Positions 18,255 to 26,120 of a stretch of 64,000 bases of DNA are shown piece by piece. Both the position numbers and the translations under genes were made by a program. The first letter of the stretch is position 1. The number at the start of each line of letters is the position of its first letter. Origin of the DNA: Candidatus Melainabacteria bacterium (GTDB lineage: Bacteria > Cyanobacteriota > Vampirovibrionia > Gastranaerophilales > Gastranaerophilaceae); contig QHMH01000006.1 of NCBI GenBank assembly GCA_003258795.1, forward strand, positions 62,001 to 126,000, given 5' to 3'. The notes beneath the pieces were generated by a model, which saw only the letters and a list, made by a program, of their open reading frames with translations, did not search any database and was not told the DNA's origin.

Positions 18255-19373
18255 ATGGAATCAGAAACTGATATGGAAAAACTTGCGGCGATACTTCCGC
18301 CAAAAGTTACAAATCACTTTAAACATCTGAATATGTCAGATGTTGTTGAGATTACTTTAGATATGGGCAGGTTGCCTGAAATTCGTCATGCTGGTGGCAG
18401 AATAGATTGTGTTGGAAATATTCCTATATTGTGGAGAGATTTGTCATTTGTTTGTGAAAAATTTCCCCAACTTAAAAATGAAAGTTTTTGTGAAGTTCCA
18501 GAAACACTACACCGTATTAAAACTGCAAAAGATTCGCAAGGAAAAATTATTGGAATATCTTGTTCTGTTGGTAGGTTTGTAACAGATTCTATCGATTGCA
18601 TCAGTGATGTTGCCACAAAGGATAAAAATATTTTATATATTGGACGAAAAAAATCAGGTAAAACTACAAAATTGAGAGAAACTGCAATTTTATTATCTAC
18701 TCAAATGAATAAAAATGTTGTAGTTGTTGATCCTTACCGAGATATTTTAGGAGAAAGTGATGCTCTACATCCTGTCTTAAAAAACGTAAAAAGAGTAACA
18801 GGTAACGAAGGTGATTTTAAAAAAGATTTGATGCTTGAAGCTCGTGAAATTTATAATCCTGACGTTATAATTGTTGATGAAATTACAACAAGACAAGAAA
18901 TTCAAGTTATTAAAACTCTGGTTGCAGATGGAGTAAAGGTTGTTGCAAGTGTTTTAGGCACTAATCTTGAATCGTTGATGAAAAACCCAATATTATTTGA
19001 CATGATTGGTGGAATTAAAACTGTAACTTTTAGTGAAAATGAGGAAAAAGAAGAAAATGTCTTAAGGGCAGATAGACCAGAATTTACGAGAATTCATCAG
19101 CCGATATTCGACACTGTAATCGAAATTTTAAGTGTTAATATGTTTTCAATTTATGAAGATACGGTAGAAGCTGTTGACTCTATTTTGCAAAGATGTCCAA
19201 TTGATCCAGACGTTAGAAAAGCCGGACCTGTAAATTTCTTTGATGAAAGATACAAAGATTCAAATTTTGATGTAAATTCTAAAAAAGACGTTCGTGTAAA
19301 ATCTATGAAAGCAATCATTCAAGAATCGTTTTTCCATGGCGCAAGTTGGATGGGACAAAACTTTATTGCCTAA
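18255..19373 (+). CDS. ycf45: Ycf45-family AAA ATPase (SpoIIIAA-like)
   Basis: 372 aa. A Walker A loop IGRKKSGKTT (about residues 132-141) and Walker B NPDVIIVDEIT (about 205-215), then VKVVASVLGTNLESLMKNP and MIGGIKTVTFSE, follow the layout of Ycf45, an ATPase encoded in cyanobacteria and some plastids and related to sporulation protein SpoIIIAA. The loop lacks the usual PPGVG residues but keeps GKT. No C-terminal R3H domain is evident. Function of the family is unclear. Its presence supports a cyanobacterial relative. It probably has its own leaderless transcript. Confidence 0.78.
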   Translation: MESETDMEKLAAILPPKVTNHFKHLNMSDVVEITLDMGRLPEIRHAGGRIDCVGNIPILWRDLSFVCEKFPQLKNESFCEVPETLHRIKTAKDSQGKIIGISCSVGRFVTDSIDCISDVATKDKNILYIGRKKSGKTTKLRETAILLSTQMNKNVVVVDPYRDILGESDALHPVLKNVKRVTGNEGDFKKDLMLEAREIYNPDVIIVDEITTRQEIQVIKTLVADGVKVVASVLGTNLESLMKNPILFDMIGGIKTVTFSENEEKEENVLRADRPEFTRIHQPIFDTVIEILSVNMFSIYEDTVEAVDSILQRCPIDPDVRKAGPVNFFDERYKDSNFDVNSKKDVRVKSMKAIIQESFFHGASWMGQNFIA

Positions 19374-19376
19374 GAG

Positions 19377-20402
19377 TTATGTACAAATCAATTTTTCGAG
19401 ATTACTCCAATCAAATTTTTTGCTTTCAGATAACTCGATAAGTCTTTCAGAATTAACGTTTTTTAGTTGCTCAAAAGCTAATTCAAAATTATCTGTTGAT
19501 TTCATTTGCAGGCATGGAATTTTAAATTCTCTTGCAAATTTTTCCACCTTCATATCATAAGAAAGTGCAAGTGTCGGAATTCCATATCTAACTGCTGTCA
19601 ATACAGCATGAAATCTCATTGCAATCATGTAATCAAGTGTTGCAATTTCTTTGATTATTTCACAAGGTGTGTTTGATATGATTTCAGTACTTAAGTTTTC
19701 ATCAATATCTTTGAGGTATTTTTCAAAATCTCTACATACTTCTAAATCAAATGCATCCTGACAGGAAATAATCTCAATTTTTTTATCAGAGAAATTCTTT
19801 ACAACAAAATTTGCCAATTTTTTTAAATAATTGATGTTAAGATTTTTTGTCTTTCGAAGTTGAATGCCAACTCTGTTTTGAGAATTTCTTTTTGGAATTG
19901 GTAAATCAAAGAATGGGTCACAAACTAAATCTGCATTAACTCCCCATTTTCTTAATAGATATCTGCTTTTATTATCTCTAACACTTATATATTTACATCT
20001 TCTTAAAGTGTATTTTACTAAAAAAGCACCTTTTTTACTTAAGAAAGGTCCAAGACCTTGAGCAAAAATTACAACTTCTTTTCCTGTAATAATGGCGAAG
20101 TTTATAAGTAAAAGATAATAAATCAGACTTTTTATTCCTGTTACGTCTTGCAAAAGGCTTCCGCCCCCAGAAACGAAAATATCACACCTCAATATTTGAT
20201 ATAAGCACTGGAAAGGGTTAAAAGAATATACAGAATTAACCGAATATAATTTTGAAGTTTTTTCAGGATTAGCAGAAAAAACAGTAATATCGCAATTTGA
20301 TGTTTTTAACTTTCCAGTTAAAGTCTGCAAAATTGCTTCATCTCCAAAATTATCTTTTCCGTAATATCCAGAGATTAGGATTTTTCTTTTTTTGTCATTC
20401 AA
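19377..20402 (-). CDS. csaB: Polysaccharide pyruvyl transferase CsaB
   Basis: 341 aa. ILISGYYGKDNFGDEAIL at the N-terminus, SGGGSLLQDVTG, FAQGLGPF and AMRFHAVLTAVRYGIP are the conserved blocks of CsaB-type enzymes, which add pyruvyl ketals from phosphoenolpyruvate to cell-wall glycans; such groups can anchor SLH-domain proteins. The start appears to be TTG at 20402, overlapping the eda stop (TTGAATGA); no in-frame ATG fits the conserved N-terminus. Cyanobacteria commonly carry this gene. Confidence 0.88.
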   Translation of the reverse strand: MNDKKRKILISGYYGKDNFGDEAILQTLTGKLKTSNCDITVFSANPEKTSKLYSVNSVYSFNPFQCLYQILRCDIFVSGGGSLLQDVTGIKSLIYYLLLINFAIITGKEVVIFAQGLGPFLSKKGAFLVKYTLRRCKYISVRDNKSRYLLRKWGVNADLVCDPFFDLPIPKRNSQNRVGIQLRKTKNLNINYLKKLANFVVKNFSDKKIEIISCQDAFDLEVCRDFEKYLKDIDENLSTEIISNTPCEIIKEIATLDYMIAMRFHAVLTAVRYGIPTLALSYDMKVEKFAREFKIPCLQMKSTDNFELAFEQLKNVNSERLIELSESKKFDWSNLEKLICT

Positions 20403-21015
20403 GACCTAATTCCTCAATTTGTTTAACGATTTTTTTCGCTTTTTTAGTAATATCAGAATAATTTGAATTTTCGTAAAAATCTCTGCCAACACCAACTGCA
20501 CGAGCTCCAGCCTTGATGTAATCGCAAACCTCATCAAGAGCAATATTTCCAGATGGCATAAGATTTAGGAAAGGCATTGGACGAAGTAAATCTTCGATAT
20601 ACAACTTTCCACCTAAGGCTTTAGCAGGGAAAACTTTTAATAAAGGAACTCTTGTTTTCCAAGCAGTATAAGCTTCATTTGAAGTTGTAACACTTGCGAT
20701 AAGAGGAACTTTTTTATCTTTTGAAATTTTTACCATATTCATTTGAAAAACAGGTGAAGATAAAATTTTAGCTCCAGCATTGAGTGAATTTACAGCTTGC
20801 TCTTCTGTTATTATTCCTCCAGCTGCGATCGTCGCAATTTGGGAAACTTCTTTGATTGCATCATAAATTGAATCGTTTTCAATTGTAATTTCAAACATTT
20901 TAATTCCGCCTTCGACCAAGGCTTTTGATTTATCAATAACTGTTTGAGCATTTGATTCTCTAATTATCGGATAAATTTTTTGATTTGATATTTTTTTAAT
21001 TAAAATTTCTTGCAT
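20395..21015 (-). CDS. eda: KDPG/KHG aldolase
   Basis: 206 aa class I aldolase barrel. FEITIEN supplies the catalytic Glu, and LKVFPAK (about residues 131-137) the Schiff-base Lys; the phosphate-binding PSGNI and the C-terminal GARAVGVGRDF are present. It cleaves 2-keto-3-deoxy-6-phosphogluconate (or 4-hydroxy-2-oxoglutarate) to pyruvate and an aldehyde. No edd is nearby, so a role in uronate or keto-sugar breakdown is as likely as Entner-Doudoroff. TGATATAAT lies on this strand about 25 bp upstream. The stop overlaps the csaB start. Confidence 0.9.
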   Translation of the reverse strand: MQEILIKKISNQKIYPIIRESNAQTVIDKSKALVEGGIKMFEITIENDSIYDAIKEVSQIATIAAGGIITEEQAVNSLNAGAKILSSPVFQMNMVKISKDKKVPLIASVTTSNEAYTAWKTRVPLLKVFPAKALGGKLYIEDLLRPMPFLNLMPSGNIALDEVCDYIKAGARAVGVGRDFYENSNYSDITKKAKKIVKQIEELGLE

Positions 21016-21056
21016 AAATACTTTCTCTTTTTCCGAATTTATTATATCATAAATCT

Positions 21057-22994
21057 ATGAAAATTGTAAAAAAATTTAAATCGTTACTAATTACATTATC
21101 GATATTGGTGCTTTTAGGAGTTGTTTATTTTATATCGGCAACTTTTTTTGAACCTAAAGCATACAATTTTTTTGTAAGAAATTTTTCTGCAAAACATGTA
21201 AAATCAAGTGATATCGTTCTAATTGTAATAGATGATAAATCTCTTACAAAAATTAGATGGCCGTGGAAAAGAGAACTTTATGGAAAAATCTTTAAATATT
21301 TAGGCGAATATTCAAAGACAAAAGTTATTGGATTTGATGCGATATTCAGATCTAATGACACCGAAAATCCTGATTCTGACACAAATTTTTACAATGATAT
21401 TTCTACTTTAAGAAATTTTATTGCAGGGTTTGTTCCGTCTTATGAAAAATACTCTTCTCAAAATAGTTATGATAAAGAGTTTAAAGATAAATTTTCAATA
21501 AATGTTGTAGATAGACGAGAAAATAAAATGCCGTCATATTATAGAAGTCTTTCTATGTACCCGCAAAGATATTTTGATGAATTATCTTATTCTGGCTCTG
21601 TTATGACAACCCCAGATTTTGATGGATATATAAGAGCAATTGACCAATTTGTTGATTATAAGGGATCTTTATATCCTTCTCTTTCGTTGAGAATGTATGA
21701 ATATCTCAACCCAAATACTACTTTTTATGTTGGAGATAGATACATAACAACAAATATGACAGATTTGAAGATACCTGTGAGCTTAAGGTATAACGGAGTC
21801 TACAACAATATTAGATATTACAAAAACTTGAACAACTCTGAGTATGCTCATAAAACTTATTCCGCAATAGATATAATTGATTCTTATGAAGCATTAAAAA
21901 ATGGAAAAACTCCAAAAATTTCACCAAAAGAATTCGATAATAAAATAGTTTTTGTAGGAGCTAATGCGAAAGCAATTGCGGTTGGGCTTCAAGACGTCAA
22001 GAAAACCCCAATGTCTGATAACTATCCTGGGGTAGAAATTCAGGCAACGAATTTGGAAAATTTATTAAATAACGATTTTATTACATTGTCTTCATATCTA
22101 ATTGATGTAATTATTCTTATTTTTCTGCTTGGCGCAACCTTCCTTATTATTAAATACACTTCGCTTGCAGTATCTGTTACGTTTTGTGCAGCAGCAACAA
22201 TTATATATTTACTCATAAGTGCTCTATTATACAATTTTGGTATTGCCGTAAGTGTAATTACACCTATTACTTTGCAAGTTGTAATGATGAGTGTGGCTTA
22301 TTCTTATCGTTTTATTCTTGAAGGCAGGAATAAAGAAAAAATAAAAAAAGCGATGGGCAAATATATTTCTGATGACGTAATGCAAAATGTTGTAAAAAAT
22401 ATTGATAATGTTACACTCGGAGGAAAGCGTGCTGAAATGACAATTTTGTTTGCAGATATAAGAGGTTTTACTTCAATGTCTGAAAAAATTTCTGCTGAAG
22501 AAGTTTCTATGATATTGAATGAATACTTCTCTTCACTTGAACCTATTATTACAAAATACAATGGAGTAATAAATAAGTTTATTGGAGATGCAGTTATGGC
22601 TATTTTCGGAGAACCTGTTCAAGATAAAAATCATGTTCAAAATGCAGTTAGATGTGCAGATGAAATGTTAAAAAAAGTCGCTGAATTAAGAGAAAAATGG
22701 ATAAATGAAGGAAAACCAAAAATTGAAATTGGTATTGGCATAAATACAGGTGAGGCCTTTGTTGGTAATATTGGTTCTGAAAAACGACTTGAGTACACAG
22801 TTATTGGTGATGTTGTAAACCTTGCAAGTAGAATTGAAAGCTACAACAAAGTATATAAAACAAACTTCCTAATTAGTTCTACAACATACGAAAAGGTTAG
22901 AAATATCGTTGATGTTATAAAAATTTCTGACGTTTCTGTTAGAGGAAAGGAAAAGAAACTTGATATTTATGAGGTATTGAGATTGATATCTTAA
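21057..22994 (+). CDS. CHASE2-domain class III adenylate cyclase
   Basis: 645 aa. One N-terminal helix, an extracytoplasmic CHASE2 sensor (about residues 35-330; IVIDDKSLTKIRWPW is typical), three transmembrane helices (about 345-420), then a class III cyclase domain. FADIRGFTSMSEK and FIGDAVMAIFGEP supply the two metal-binding aspartates; KFIGD and YTVIGDVVNLASR place Lys and Thr/Asp at the base-selecting positions, favouring ATP over GTP. This layout is frequent in cyanobacteria. It probably makes cAMP in response to an external signal. The ATG is 6 nt after TATCAT, so the transcript may be leaderless. Confidence 0.9.
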   Translation: MKIVKKFKSLLITLSILVLLGVVYFISATFFEPKAYNFFVRNFSAKHVKSSDIVLIVIDDKSLTKIRWPWKRELYGKIFKYLGEYSKTKVIGFDAIFRSNDTENPDSDTNFYNDISTLRNFIAGFVPSYEKYSSQNSYDKEFKDKFSINVVDRRENKMPSYYRSLSMYPQRYFDELSYSGSVMTTPDFDGYIRAIDQFVDYKGSLYPSLSLRMYEYLNPNTTFYVGDRYITTNMTDLKIPVSLRYNGVYNNIRYYKNLNNSEYAHKTYSAIDIIDSYEALKNGKTPKISPKEFDNKIVFVGANAKAIAVGLQDVKKTPMSDNYPGVEIQATNLENLLNNDFITLSSYLIDVIILIFLLGATFLIIKYTSLAVSVTFCAAATIIYLLISALLYNFGIAVSVITPITLQVVMMSVAYSYRFILEGRNKEKIKKAMGKYISDDVMQNVVKNIDNVTLGGKRAEMTILFADIRGFTSMSEKISAEEVSMILNEYFSSLEPIITKYNGVINKFIGDAVMAIFGEPVQDKNHVQNAVRCADEMLKKVAELREKWINEGKPKIEIGIGINTGEAFVGNIGSEKRLEYTVIGDVVNLASRIESYNKVYKTNFLISSTTYEKVRNIVDVIKISDVSVRGKEKKLDIYEVLRLIS

Positions 22995-23035
22995 TATGTT
23001 ATAATTTCTTGAAAGAAAATAAAAAGGAGTGAGTT

Positions 23036-24928
23036 ATGTTTGGATTTTTAACGGGAAAAAAGGAAAAAAACGTTATTAAAGCTGCACTTAAGGCGTTAGG
23101 TAAAAAAAATCTTGCTTTAATTATTCATTCTGGAAGTTTTCCTTCAATTCCTGAAGAAGATACAGGTTTTGGGTCTATGAATTCAGAAGGCGGAAAAAAA
23201 CTTTTTGATTTTATATCTTCAGATTTTAATATGTTGCAAGCTGGACCTTCTGGAAAAACAAAATTCTGTGATGCTTCTCCTTATACAAGTACAGCATTTT
23301 CTCTCAATCCTTTGTTTATAGATTTGAAAGAACTTACAACAGAAGAATGGGGTGAAATATTATCAAAGGATACCTATAAAAAAATTGTAGATGAAAATCC
23401 AAATAAAAACGAAACAAGAACTGCTTATCTATACTCATATAGAGCTCAAGATGTAGCTTTAAAAGAAGCTTATGCCAATTTTATTGGAATGGGTTCAAAA
23501 AAAATGTTAGATGAATTTAAAGATTTTAAATCAGATAACAAATCTTGGTTAGATAGTGATTCTTTGTATGAGGCTTTAGCTCTTGAAAATGGCAATGATT
23601 ATTGGCCTTGTTGGAAAAATGAAAATGATAAATATTTGTTAAATCCATCTTCAAACGAAGAAAGAATGATGTTTGGTGATAGAAGACGAGAAATCGAAAA
23701 GAAATATGCTCGTGATATAGATTACTATTGCTTCTGTCAATTTGTGGCTGCGAAACAAAATAAGAAGACAAGAGATTACGCAGCTAAAAAAGGTATAAAA
23801 ATTATAGCAGACAGACAAGTTGCTTTCTCTGATAGAGATACTTGGGCTTATCAAGATATGTTCTTAGAGTGTTGGAATTTGGGATGTCCTCCAGATTACT
23901 TCTCCAAAGATGGTCAGGCATGGGGATTTCCTGTATTGGCACCAGAAAAACTTTTCAAAAGTGATGGAAGTCTTGCAAAAGGCGGTAGATTTTTGAAATC
24001 TCTATTCAAAAAGATGTTCAGAGAAAACCCTGGTGGAGTTAGAATTGACCATATTGTTGGTTTAATTGACCCTTGGGTATATCAAAAAGGCTACAAACCT
24101 ACTGTGAAAGAAGGTGCTGGCAGGTTATATTCTTCTCCAGAAGATCCTGAATTATCTTGTTACGCTATTCCAACAGAAGATGATATAAACACAGAGGTTT
24201 CTCCGGAAAGCGAATTGAAGGTTAAAAATATTTCACCTGCTCAAGTTAAGCAATATGCACGAATTATTGAAAAAATTGTAATTGCTGCGGCAGAAGAGGA
24301 AGGCTTAAGTAAAGACAATATAATTTGTGAAGACTTGGGAACTTTGACAAATCCTGTTGTAGAAGTTATGAAAGAATATAATCTTTTGGGTATGAGATTG
24401 ACACAATTTGTAAATCCAGAAGATGAAAACCACATATATAGAGGTAAAAATATTCCTAAACATTGTTGGGCTTTAGCAGGTTCACATGATAATAACACTA
24501 TTATTTCGTGGGCAAAAAAACTTGTTAATACTCACGAAGGATATTTACACGCAAAAAATCTTGTAGAAGATGTTTACCCAAATGCTGAAAACAAAGATGA
24601 TATTATTGTTAGATTGACACAAGATTATAAGTTCTTAGCAATGACAAAATTTGCAGAATTATTCACATCTGATGCAGAAAATATCCAAATATTCTTTACT
24701 GATTATTTTGGAATTGATGATATTTATAATACTCCTGGAACATCTGGTGATAAAAACTGGAGTTTGAGATTACCAAATAACTTTGAAGAAGTTTACAAGA
24801 AAAACTTAGAAGATGGTGTTGCTGTAAATCTTGCTAAAATTTTGAAAATTGCAATAGAGGCAAGAGATGCAAAATTTATTAAATCTCACAAATCACTAAT
24901 TGAAGACTTAAACACATTGATTAAATAA
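23036..24928 (+). CDS. malQ: 4-alpha-glucanotransferase (GH77 amylomaltase)
   Basis: 630 aa. Catalytic blocks are present: GVRIDHIVGL (Asp nucleophile), ICEDLGTLT (Glu acid/base) and GSHDNNT (transition-state Asp). PSGKTKFCDASPYTSTAFSLNP near residue 80 is the family's N-terminal active-site loop, here with variant residues. The enzyme moves glucan chains between alpha-1,4-glucans in maltose or glycogen metabolism. It is longer than minimal bacterial MalQ (about 500 aa). AAAAGGAG precedes the ATG; TTATAATTT is upstream. The cyclase gene precedes it by about 40 bp. Confidence 0.9.
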   Translation: MFGFLTGKKEKNVIKAALKALGKKNLALIIHSGSFPSIPEEDTGFGSMNSEGGKKLFDFISSDFNMLQAGPSGKTKFCDASPYTSTAFSLNPLFIDLKELTTEEWGEILSKDTYKKIVDENPNKNETRTAYLYSYRAQDVALKEAYANFIGMGSKKMLDEFKDFKSDNKSWLDSDSLYEALALENGNDYWPCWKNENDKYLLNPSSNEERMMFGDRRREIEKKYARDIDYYCFCQFVAAKQNKKTRDYAAKKGIKIIADRQVAFSDRDTWAYQDMFLECWNLGCPPDYFSKDGQAWGFPVLAPEKLFKSDGSLAKGGRFLKSLFKKMFRENPGGVRIDHIVGLIDPWVYQKGYKPTVKEGAGRLYSSPEDPELSCYAIPTEDDINTEVSPESELKVKNISPAQVKQYARIIEKIVIAAAEEEGLSKDNIICEDLGTLTNPVVEVMKEYNLLGMRLTQFVNPEDENHIYRGKNIPKHCWALAGSHDNNTIISWAKKLVNTHEGYLHAKNLVEDVYPNAENKDDIIVRLTQDYKFLAMTKFAELFTSDAENIQIFFTDYFGIDDIYNTPGTSGDKNWSLRLPNNFEEVYKKNLEDGVAVNLAKILKIAIEARDAKFIKSHKSLIEDLNTLIK

Positions 24929-24938
24929 AAAGGTATCA

Positions 24939-25757
24939 ATGAAAAAATTATTTACATTATTTGCAATTCTAATAATGAGTATAAACGTTGCATTTGCGAC
25001 TGGTACAGAAGCTTTGCTATTTTATAATAAGGGAATAGACTATTATAAAAAGGGTGCTTATGATGAAGCTATAAATTATTTTAGACGTTCTATTGATGTA
25101 GATCCTGATTTTATTGATGCATATTACAATTTGGGTACTGTGCTTGAGTATTTGGAACAATATGACTCTGCCCTGACAGTGTTTAAACAAATTATTGTTA
25201 GAGAACCGGAGGATTATGATGCTGTATATAGAGCTGCATGGTTAAGCTATAAATTGGGAGAAATCAATAAATCCAAAACATATTTAGCACTTATTCCTGA
25301 AAACTCTGCAAGATATAACGATGCAAAATCTCTTTTATCACAATTGGGTGGTGGACCAATTCCTAAACCTCCAACATTTGTTGAACAACAAAAAACTTCA
25401 GGACTTTATGAAAATATAGCTTCTCCAACGGGGGTTGTTACGGATAATGACGGAAATATTTATGTGGGTCAGTATGGTGTAAATTCTGTTTTAAAAATTA
25501 CTACTGACGGCAAAAAAATATTGTATCTAAAAGATCCAAAGATAAACGGTCCAATTGGATTAGCATTTGATAGCAGACAAAATCTTTATATTGCAAATTA
25601 TAATGCCGACAATGTTCTAAAGGTTACAAGAGATGGGTCAATATCGGTGCTTATAAGCTCTGTAAAAAATCCATATGGTCTTTATATAAAAAATGATATT
25701 TTGTATGTTACTTTGCAAGGTTCAAGTTCTGTGTTGAAGTATAAGTTACGCTATTAA
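24939..25757 (+). CDS. Exported TPR plus beta-propeller (NHL-like) protein
   Basis: 272 aa. A signal peptide (MKKLFTLFAILIMSINVAFA) is followed by TPR units (about residues 25-130; NKGIDYYKKGAYDEAINYF, YYNLGTVLEYLEQYDSAL). The C-terminal half has blades such as SPTGVVTDNDGNIYVGQYG and GPIGLAFDSRQNLYIANYN, as in NHL/SMP-30-like propellers, but only about four blades fit, so the propeller is partial. Probably a periplasmic protein-protein interaction scaffold. AAGG precedes the ATG; it starts 10 bp after malQ. Confidence 0.82.
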   Translation: MKKLFTLFAILIMSINVAFATGTEALLFYNKGIDYYKKGAYDEAINYFRRSIDVDPDFIDAYYNLGTVLEYLEQYDSALTVFKQIIVREPEDYDAVYRAAWLSYKLGEINKSKTYLALIPENSARYNDAKSLLSQLGGGPIPKPPTFVEQQKTSGLYENIASPTGVVTDNDGNIYVGQYGVNSVLKITTDGKKILYLKDPKINGPIGLAFDSRQNLYIANYNADNVLKVTRDGSISVLISSVKNPYGLYIKNDILYVTLQGSSSVLKYKLRY

Positions 25758-25766
25758 AAGAGATAC

Positions 25767-25796
25767 TTGACAAAACATGCTAATTTGATTTATCAT
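25767..25796 (+). promoter_or_regulatory. Promoter for rpsU
   Basis: Perfect -35 TTGACA (25767-25772), 18-bp spacer, and -10 TATCAT (25791-25796), giving a leader of about 40 nt before the S21 start codon. The position between two genes and the following terminator indicate a monocistronic rpsU transcript. Confidence 0.65.
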
Positions 25797-25840
25797 GAAT
25801 CCCATAGTGAATACGAAAGATTGAAGGTGGTGAGAAACGA

Positions 25841-26011
25841 ATGCCTGAAGTTAAAGTCGGAGAAACTGAAAGTTTAGAAAGTGCTTTGCGTAGATTTAAG
25901 AAAAAAGTGCAAAAAGCTGGAACTTTATCAGAAATCAAAAGACGTGAACGCTATGAAAAGCCAAGCGTTAAGAAAAAACGTAAATCTGAAACAGCTCGTA
26001 AGAGAAAATAA
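25841..26011 (+). CDS. rpsU: 30S ribosomal protein S21
   Basis: 56 aa, too short for many gene finders. It reads [19 protein letters not shown], then [22 protein letters not shown] split over the usual S21 helix pair, and ends in a very basic tail (KKKRK...ARKRK). S21 sits on the 30S platform near the anti-Shine-Dalgarno and helps initiation. AGGTGGTGA lies before the ATG. It has its own promoter (TTGACA) and an intrinsic terminator just downstream. Confidence 0.94.
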   Translation: MPEVKVGETESLESALRRFKKKVQKAGTLSEIKRRERYEKPSVKKKRKSETARKRK

Positions 26012-26020
26012 TCGGATATA

Positions 26021-26055
26021 AAAAAAGACGGACGACTGATGTGTTCGTCTTTTTT
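26021..26055 (+). terminator. Intrinsic terminator after rpsU
   Basis: AAAAAAGACG (26021-26030) pairs with CGTCTTTTTT (26046-26055) and is followed by more T residues. It begins 9 bp after the rpsU stop. The A-rich left arm lets it work weakly in the other direction too. Confidence 0.75.
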
Positions 26056-26080
26056 TTATTTTATATAAAGCATAAAATAA

Positions 26081-26102
26081 GGGCGGAGATTTTTCTCCGC
26101 CC
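26081..26102 (-). terminator. Intrinsic terminator after pnp
   Basis: A perfect stem GGGCGGAGA / TCTCCGCCC with a 4-nt loop, followed on the minus strand by TTATTTTAT. It is 18 bp past the pnp stop codon and is strikingly GC-rich for this genome. Confidence 0.8.
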
Positions 26103-26120
26103 AAACTTTTTGTCATTTAA

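Noticed and set aside
21045..21056. Leaderless promoter for the adenylate cyclase gene
   Set aside because: TATCAT is 6 nt before the ATG but no -35 is visible, and the same bases form the divergent eda promoter, so it was not listed as a feature.
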